From NCBI GenBank assembly GCA_947487845.1, contig CANKYC010000062.1:1-6854 (forward strand): 6,854 nucleotides of DNA, given 5' to 3'. This DNA is from Rickettsiales bacterium (GTDB lineage Bacteria; Pseudomonadota; Alphaproteobacteria; Rickettsiales; UBA1997). The position numbers and the translations under genes are program-made. The notes beneath the pieces are model-generated. The model saw only the letters and a program-made list of their open reading frames with translations. It was not told the DNA's origin and did not search any database. This document shows, piece by piece, positions 1-4,131 of the stretch. Position 1 is the stretch's first letter. Every line of letters begins with the position of its first letter.

Positions 1-175
1 TATTGAAAAAGAAACTTGTCCGACTGATTTGGAAATAACCGCCGAAACAAAAGACGGAATTATCATGGCAATCGCCCATAGAAAATTGAAAATCTACGGC
101 GTGCAATTTCACCCCGAATCAATTGCGTCAGAGCATGGGCATCAGATTATTAAAAACTTTTTAGATCTGATTTGA
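1..175 (+). CDS. trpG: Anthranilate/aminodeoxychorismate synthase glutamine amidotransferase subunit, C-terminal fragment (TrpG/PabA type)
   Basis: This is the last 57 codons of a gene entering from the left edge, read from base 2 and ending in TGA at 173-175. The tail contains GVQFHPESI, the hallmark of class I glutamine amidotransferases of the TrpG/PabA group; its His (residue 37 of the fragment) and Glu (residue 39) are the second and third members of the Cys-His-Glu triad. The following SEHG and the NFL near the C-terminus also fit the family. The subunit hydrolyses glutamine and passes ammonia to a chorismate-binding partner, giving anthranilate (tryptophan) or aminodeoxychorismate (folate). 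The nucleophile Cys and the partner gene lie outside the window, so TrpG and PabA cannot be separated; the symbol is the default choice. The last codons (FLDLI) overlap the first unit of a 12-bp repeat array, so the exact C-terminus may have been shaped by that repeat. Confidence 0.9.
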   Translation, partial: IEKETCPTDLEITAETKDGIIMAIAHRKLKIYGVQFHPESIASEHGHQIIKNFLDLI

Positions 176-266
176 TCTCTAATTTAGATCTAAGTTTAGA
201 TCTAATTTTAGATCTAAGTTTAGATCTAAGTTTGGATCTAATTTTAGATCTAGTTTAAGTTCTAGC
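159..266. repeat. 12-bp tandem repeat array, consensus TTTAGATCTAAG
   Basis: GATCT cores lie at 164, 174, 187, 199, 211, 223, 235 and 247, with a degenerate GTTCT at 259. Spacing is 10, 13, then 12 bp six times, giving about nine units. The consensus is TTTAGATCTAAG, alternating with a variant ending in TTTT. The central TTAGATCTAA is a perfect 10-bp palindrome, so any unit can pair with any other on the same strand. The array starts inside the 3' end of the upstream amidotransferase gene, whose TGA stop is in the second, shortened unit. Because 12 bp is four codons, the frame starting at 184 stays open to TAA at 256 and would read LDLS/LDLI repeats, but it has no start codon. Function is unknown; replication slippage is the likely origin. 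No coding role is claimed. Confidence 0.9.
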
Positions 267-273
267 CTTTCTT

Positions 274-374
274 AAAAAAAACCTCGATGTCACCCTGAGC
301 TTGTCGAAGGGTGATTTAAGGCTTCGATCTTAGAATCACCCTTCAACAAACTCAGGGTGACATCGAGTTTTTTT
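274..374. repeat. REP-like long inverted repeat, possible bidirectional terminator
   Basis: Two 27-nt copies of one element lie head to head at 288-314 and 336-362. Each begins TGTCACCCTGAG and ends AAGGGTGA, and they differ at only two positions (C300 opposite A350, C305 opposite A345). Together with flanking CTCGA/TCGAG and outer AATT-side bases, the stem runs from 283 to about 320 and pairs with 329-367. Each copy can also fold alone through CACCCT/AGGGTG. A run of A at 274-281 precedes the stem and a run of seven T at 368-374 follows it, the arrangement of an intrinsic terminator working in both directions. It sits after trpG/pabA and before the PepSY gene, so it probably separates the two transcripts. 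The CACCCTGAG...AAGGGTG core resembles short palindromic repeats scattered through many bacterial genomes; that comparison is from memory. Confidence 0.85.
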
Positions 375-401
375 GTGAATCAAGGGATAATTACCTAAAG
401 T
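373..401 (+). promoter_or_regulatory. Weak candidate promoter for the PepSY gene
   Basis: TTGTGA at 373-378 and TAAAGT at 396-401 are separated by 17 bp, a workable sigma-70 arrangement, and would start transcription about 10 bases before the ATG at 420. The -35 box overlaps the T tract of the preceding terminator-like repeat. In DNA this AT-rich such matches arise by chance, so this is only a candidate. Confidence 0.2.
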
Positions 402-419
402 TTAATTATAAAAATTACC

Positions 420-1529
420 ATGAGAAAAATTCTAAAAAAACTACATCTTTATCTCGCCATAATTCTTTGCATTCCCTTGGTATTACAGGGAATTACGGGG
501 TTAATAATGGTTTTTCAGCATGAAATTTCTAATTCCCAACTTCGCGCCAAACATGTTTTTGCAAGTGGCAAAATTCAAGCACCGAGCAAAATAATTATTT
601 CAGCTTTAACTCAAGTTCCAGAAGGCTTGAAGGTAAATTTTATCAAACTACCAATCGCAGAAAAATCGCCCGCGATTGTGCGTTTGACCAAAAAAATCGC
701 AGAAGAAAAATCAATTTTTGAAGTTGTGGTTGATCCAGTTTCGCTTGAAGTTGTGGAAGTAAAAAATCCGGAAAATGACTTTTTTAAAAACTTAAAAAAA
801 TTCCATTCCAGCCTTTTTATTCCTGGTCAAATTGGCAAAAATATTGTCGGCACTTTTGGTTTGGTAATGTTGTTTATGGTGATTAGCGGATTGGTTATTT
901 GGTGGCCAAAAAAAATCACCTTTAAACGCGCCATGACTTTTAAATTTAGTTCAACCGGCAAACAATTTCATCGCGACTTACATAGCGCTGTTGGCTTTTG
1001 GACATCGCTTATAATTTTAATCACCAGTTTCGCTGGCGTTTATTTGGCTTTCACGCCGCAAACTACCGCAACAATTTTGGCAATTTTTCCAGGCAAGGAT
1101 TTAAAAAAAAGTGCCAATGAAATGGCGATTGATCCGGGTTTAAGCTTTTTGACAATCGATGAACTCGCAGATTTAGCTGCGAAAAATATTTCAAGCGATG
1201 ATAAATTGCTTTCCGTAAATTTTCCGACGAAACCAGAGCAACCTTTTCGCATAAATTTTGCACCAAAAAATTATGAAGATGGCGAACCAATCATTACAGT
1301 TTTTGTTGATCAATATTGGCAAAGAGTTTTAGAAGTTCGTGATCCGAAAAATTATTCCTTAGGAGAAAAAATAATCGCCTGGCAACATTCAATTCATGCT
1401 GGCGAAGGCTTGGGATATTTGTGGAAAATTACAGTGTTTTTGACGGGATTTTTGCCGCTACTTTTTTCAATTACTGGAATTTCTTTGTGGCTAATTAAGA
1501 GAAAAAACAAAAAAATGAAGGCGGCTTAA
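420..1529 (+). CDS. PepSY-associated transmembrane (PepSY_TM) family protein
   Basis: This 369-residue inner-membrane protein has four predicted helices, at about 10-33, 140-162, 189-211 and 333-358, with two soluble segments between helices 1-2 and 3-4. The layout, with helix-flanking histidines (H9, H34, H129, H184, H188, H323, H326), matches PepSY-associated TM proteins; WW at 161-162 ends helix 2, FHRDLHSAVGFW precedes helix 3 and HSIHAGEGLG precedes helix 4. The soluble segments (about 40-125 and 225-315) have the character of PepSY domains. Relatives include proteins of siderophore or iron uptake loci such as PiuB and FoxB types, where a reductase or metal-linked role is proposed; the paired histidines would suit heme or metal binding, which is inference. 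No TonB receptor or ferric reductase gene adjoins it, so substrate is unknown. The C-terminus is strongly basic (RKNKKMK), consistent with a cytoplasmic end. No clear ribosome binding site precedes the ATG. Confidence 0.85.
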   Translation: MRKILKKLHLYLAIILCIPLVLQGITGLIMVFQHEISNSQLRAKHVFASGKIQAPSKIIISALTQVPEGLKVNFIKLPIAEKSPAIVRLTKKIAEEKSIFEVVVDPVSLEVVEVKNPENDFFKNLKKFHSSLFIPGQIGKNIVGTFGLVMLFMVISGLVIWWPKKITFKRAMTFKFSSTGKQFHRDLHSAVGFWTSLIILITSFAGVYLAFTPQTTATILAIFPGKDLKKSANEMAIDPGLSFLTIDELADLAAKNISSDDKLLSVNFPTKPEQPFRINFAPKNYEDGEPIITVFVDQYWQRVLEVRDPKNYSLGEKIIAWQHSIHAGEGLGYLWKITVFLTGFLPLLFSITGISLWLIKRKNKKMKAA

Positions 1530-1678
1530 TCGTCCTAAAATCTCGACGACGCTGCGCCTTACTCGATGACCCGAAGTAAGAATTCGCGAAGAAGAAGATG
1601 GGTAAAACTGCATATTTAGGGGAAATTCCCCATAGAATTTGAAGTAGATCGTTGATTTTATTGGCTTAAAATCACTTT
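1530..1678. other. Convergent intergenic spacer with small dyads
   Basis: The PepSY gene and tilS end facing each other across this 149-bp gap. No open frame looks like a gene. The first part, about 1530-1590, is visibly richer in G and C than the surroundings and folds imperfectly: CTTACT at 1558-1563 pairs with AGTAAG at 1575-1580, with further CG pairs inside. A dyad GGGGAA-A-TTCCCC lies at 1619-1631. The block may be the remnant of a dispersed repeat, but I cannot name one. Confidence 0.6.
1653..1674 (+). terminator. Weak candidate terminator hairpin after the PepSY gene
   Basis: TGATTTTA at 1653-1660 pairs perfectly with TAAAATCA at 1667-1674 across a six-base loop (TTGGCT). On the + strand a T-rich run (CTTTTCATTTT) follows, as in an intrinsic terminator. 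The stem is AT-rich and therefore weak, and on the - strand, where it would follow the tilS stop by four bases, there is no T tract. Confidence 0.25.
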
Positions 1679-2713
1679 TCATTTTCCAAAAATTTTTCCT
1701 AAAACCGTCCGAAAATAAAAATTCTGCTCTTCTTTTTGGCATTCAATAATTACACGCTTTGCATCATATTGTTGAGCTTTACATCCATAAAAATTCCGCG
1801 GTTTTATTTTTTTATTTTCTAATAAATATTCATAAAAAAGTTTTAACTCTTTCAATCGCGGTTTGTAATTTTTTCTGGCAACTTCCATCGCCACTAAAGC
1901 CAAAATTTTTAAAGCAATTTTGCTTTCGGTTTTTCTGAATTTTTCTAAGTCTAATAAAAAAAATCCCGCCTTGCCAAACTCCAGTATTTTCTTAGCTTCA
2001 CAAAGCATCGAGTCGTTAAATAAATCTCGTGTAATCGCAATTTCATCGGCGGCATTTTTGATTCTTTCTTGAATCAGATTTTTATCTTCAAAAGTCGCAA
2101 AAAAATTTCTGATTTTATTGCGCAAAAATTTCTCATCCAAATTAGTTTCATCTTCAAACCATTCGACTTTTTTGCTTTTTAAGAATTTTTTTAATTCATC
2201 TTTTTCAAAATCCAAAAGTGGTCTTACAAGCTTGATTTTCTTGAAGTCAGAAACTTCTGCAATTGTTGATAATCCATCTAAACCACTGCCGCGAAACAGG
2301 CGAATCAAAAAATTTTCTGCCACATCTTCAAGTTGATGACCTAAAAATAAAAACCCAATTTCATTCTTAATACAAAACTCATAAAGCAGCTCATATCTTG
2401 CTTCGCGAAGCTTGGCTTCGATATTAGTTTTTGGAATATTCGTAGAATCAATTTCTAAAATCTGGTGATAAATCTTTTTCTTTTTTAAGGCTCTATTAAG
2501 GTTTAAAGCCTCTTGTGACGAGCCTTGGCGCATTTTGTGATCAATCGTGACAGCGAATAATTCAATATTATTTTTCTTACAAAATACAGAAAGCAACAAG
2601 GTTAAAGCTAGAGAATCAACGCCTCCCGAAACTGCAACCGCAATTCTTTTTGGTGTATTTTTTTGCAAAAAAATCTCTTCGATCTTGTTTGAAAAATTGT
2701 TAATAAGAGTCAT
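1679..2713 (-). CDS. tilS: tRNA(Ile)-lysidine synthase
   Basis: TilS uses ATP and lysine to convert C34 of the CAU-anticodon tRNA-Ile into lysidine, changing decoding from AUG to AUA; it is cytoplasmic and normally essential. The 344-residue product has the N-type ATP pyrophosphatase P-loop SGGVDS at 29-34, TIDHKMR at 57-63 (the VDHxLR motif), NIEAKLREARYELL at 98-111, LGHQLEDVAENFLIRLFRGSGLDGL at 125-149 with its His127 and Asp131, and WFEDETN at 186-192 followed by RNKIR at 199-203. It is shorter than the roughly 430-residue enzyme of E. coli, so the C-terminal tRNA-contacting domain is reduced or absent, as in other compact TilS forms. The start at 2713 is preceded by AAGAAG, the nearest thing to a Shine-Dalgarno sequence in the window, and leaves a normal N-terminal lead before the P-loop. 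It is the last gene of a probable dapB-led operon, 34 bases after the membrane-protein gene. Confidence 0.96.
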   Translation of the reverse strand: MTLINNFSNKIEEIFLQKNTPKRIAVAVSGGVDSLALTLLLSVFCKKNNIELFAVTIDHKMRQGSSQEALNLNRALKKKKIYHQILEIDSTNIPKTNIEAKLREARYELLYEFCIKNEIGFLFLGHQLEDVAENFLIRLFRGSGLDGLSTIAEVSDFKKIKLVRPLLDFEKDELKKFLKSKKVEWFEDETNLDEKFLRNKIRNFFATFEDKNLIQERIKNAADEIAITRDLFNDSMLCEAKKILEFGKAGFFLLDLEKFRKTESKIALKILALVAMEVARKNYKPRLKELKLFYEYLLENKKIKPRNFYGCKAQQYDAKRVIIECQKEEQNFYFRTVLGKIFGK

Positions 2714-2747
2714 CGCTTCTTGATTTCACTAGTTAGAAATTAATAGC

Positions 2748-3170
2748 CTACCAAATAATTACAAATATCGCACCCACAACAAACATCGAAACGTAAACTG
2801 CGAAACAGCCAGAAATAGTCACGGCGACATTAGTGCGAAACGGATATTCTTTTTCCTTAAAAGATAAGACGGTTAATTTGGTCATAATACCAATAGCAAA
2901 AGAAATCAAAACTGAGAAAAATCCAATTAATCCAATAATGTTTCCCGAGGCGATATTTTGGAAAATTTCTGAATTTACGATCCGGTTTATAGCATAGTCA
3001 CAAACTAAGTATAAAAACAGAGCTCCTCCAAAAAAACTATATAAGGAAAGTGATTTTCTACTCCACATTAACTGCGCCACAAAGAATGGAATACTAACTA
3101 ACAGCATTATGTTGAGTAAATCCATATCCATGGATATGGCCGTAAGTAATTCGGAAAGATATTTGAACAT
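2748..3170 (-). CDS. Small four-helix membrane protein of unknown function
   Basis: I do not recognise this 140-residue protein. It is very hydrophobic, with four likely membrane helices at about 18-36, 42-64, 77-98 and 114-138, short loops, a basic patch WSRKS (36-40) after helix 1, and a charged loop KEKEYPFR (105-112) between helices 3 and 4. There is no signal peptide cleavage site and no obvious catalytic or metal-binding motif. It ends in a bulky hydrophobic tail (VIIW). It lies 19 bases after the dapB stop and 34 bases before the tilS start, all on one strand, so it is very probably cotranscribed with them. The reading frame is intact and composition matches its neighbours, which argues for a real gene. 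No good ribosome binding site precedes the ATG at 3170; internal ATG codons at residues 14 and 16 are possible later starts, but would still keep all four helices. Confidence 0.75.
   Translation of the reverse strand: MFKYLSELLTAISMDMDLLNIMLLVSIPFFVAQLMWSRKSLSLYSFFGGALFLYLVCDYAINRIVNSEIFQNIASGNIIGLIGFFSVLISFAIGIMTKLTVLSFKEKEYPFRTNVAVTISGCFAVYVSMFVVGAIFVIIW
3122..3139. repeat. 18-bp perfect palindrome inside the small membrane-protein gene
   Basis: CCATATCCATGGATATGG equals its own reverse complement. It lies in the 5' part of the membrane-protein gene and encodes residues around AISMDMD. There is no loop, so it is more like a symmetric protein-binding site than an RNA hairpin. It may be chance, helped by the repeated ATGGAT codon pairs. 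Confidence 0.6.
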
Positions 3171-3189
3171 TTTTTAGGTGATTGCAGGT

Positions 3190-3984
3190 TTAATTCAACA
3201 CGTCACGCATTGAGTAAAATCCTGAATTTTTGGCGCTTCCCCAAATTGCAGCACGAATTGCGCCTTTGGCAAAAATATCGCGATTTGAAGCTTTGTGAGT
3301 TAATTCAACGCGTTCGCCATCTCCAGCAAAAATTATAGTATGATCTCCAATTACATCGCCGCCGCGCAAAGCTGCGAAGCCAATTTCACCTTTTTGACGT
3401 TTTGCTTCTTTGCCAACTCGAGCCATATTTCCAACAGTTTTTAAATCTACCCCACGACCTTTTGCAACTGCCGCGCCAAGTGATAAAGCGGTTCCAGAAG
3501 GCGAATCAACTTTGTTATTGTGATGCATTTCGAGAATTTCGATATCAAAATCTTCATGCAAGATTCCCGCAACTTTTTCGGCCAGATTCATCAAAAGATT
3601 AACTCCAAGAGACATATTGGAAGACCAGATAATTACTGCATCTTTAGCAAATGAAGCGAATTTTTGTTTTTCGGCTTCAGAAAATCCTGTAGTTCCACAA
3701 ACCAATACTTTTCTGTTTTCCGCACATTTTTGCGCCATTTCTAAACTCAAAGCTGGCGCAGAAAAATCAATAATCGCATCACAGCTTTGAATAAACTGGT
3801 CAATATCAGAAATTAATTTGGCACCATTTTTTTCAAAACCTAAAAATTCTCCCAAATCTCCGCCTTCTTGCCCGCCGCCTTGACGAACTAAGGCCGAAGC
3901 AAGTTCAACCACAGAATCTTGTAAAACAAGAGTGGCAATGGTTCGGCCCATACGACCGGTGACTCCAGTTACGCCTATTTTCAT
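3190..3984 (-). CDS. dapB: 4-hydroxy-tetrahydrodipicolinate reductase
   Basis: DapB reduces 4-hydroxy-tetrahydrodipicolinate to tetrahydrodipicolinate with NAD(P)H, a cytoplasmic step toward meso-diaminopimelate and lysine, and so toward peptidoglycan. The 264-residue product is the usual family length. It has the Rossmann motif GVTGRMG at 7-13, DFSAP at 73-77, GTTGF at 97-101, SSNMSLGVNLL at 121-131, and the signature EMHHNNKVDSPSGTA at 152-166, where His154 and His155 and Lys158 correspond to the catalytic His-His-Lys of E. coli DapB and SGT binds substrate. LRGGDVIGDH (206-215) and the terminal FYSMRDVL are also typical. ATG at 3984 gives the expected MKIGVTG start, although no Shine-Dalgarno sequence is seen. 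It is the first gene of a probable three-gene operon with the membrane protein and tilS, and is divergent from gyrA. Its presence implies at least part of the diaminopimelate pathway is kept. Confidence 0.97.
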   Translation of the reverse strand: MKIGVTGVTGRMGRTIATLVLQDSVVELASALVRQGGGQEGGDLGEFLGFEKNGAKLISDIDQFIQSCDAIIDFSAPALSLEMAQKCAENRKVLVCGTTGFSEAEKQKFASFAKDAVIIWSSNMSLGVNLLMNLAEKVAGILHEDFDIEILEMHHNNKVDSPSGTALSLGAAVAKGRGVDLKTVGNMARVGKEAKRQKGEIGFAALRGGDVIGDHTIIFAGDGERVELTHKASNRDIFAKGAIRAAIWGSAKNSGFYSMRDVLN

Positions 3985-4131
3985 AAATTTTGAAATTTGA
4001 TTTTTAAGAATATTTTAAAACTACAAATCACATAAGCGATAAGCAAATAAAAATCTTGCGTCGCATGAAAGCAATTCGTAAAATTACGACCTATTTTAAA
4101 GCCACAAATCTTTTCTTAAAAAAATCTCAAA
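3985..4131. other. Divergent dapB-gyrA intergenic region
   Basis: This 147-bp AT-rich gap must hold the start signals for both dapB (- strand) and gyrA (+ strand). A plausible + strand promoter is noted separately. On the - strand I see no strong pair of boxes: only AT-rich stretches around 4001-4020. No hairpin of note, riboswitch or small gene is visible. Confidence 0.7.
4056..4084 (+). promoter_or_regulatory. Candidate sigma-70 promoter for gyrA
   Basis: TTGCGT at 4056-4061 and TAAAAT at 4079-4084 are spaced by exactly 17 bp; the -10 box matches five of six consensus bases and the -35 box three of six. Transcription would begin near 4091, leaving a leader of about 40 bases. The match was found by eye in AT-rich DNA and is moderate at best. 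Confidence 0.35.

Noticed and set aside
154..258. The open LDLS-repeat frame as a real small protein
   Set aside because: There is no start codon, and the frame is open simply because the 12-bp unit is a multiple of three.
159..266. The 12-bp array as a CRISPR
   Set aside because: The repeats are contiguous and far too short, with no unique spacers and no cas genes.
1040..1290. Two - strand open frames of 70 and 75 codons inside the PepSY gene
   Set aside because: They are antisense to a well-supported gene and show no protein-like features.
1491..1742. An 83-codon open frame on the - strand across the convergent spacer
   Set aside because: It overlaps the ends of both the PepSY gene and tilS, has no recognisable motif, and its composition is that of a shadow frame.
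2118..2336. A + strand open frame of 72 codons inside tilS
   Set aside because: It is the complement of conserved tilS motifs and is Ser/Lys-rich, as expected of an antisense shadow.
3402..3602. A + strand open frame of 66 codons inside dapB
   Set aside because: It lies antisense to the DapB catalytic region and has no start signal or motif.
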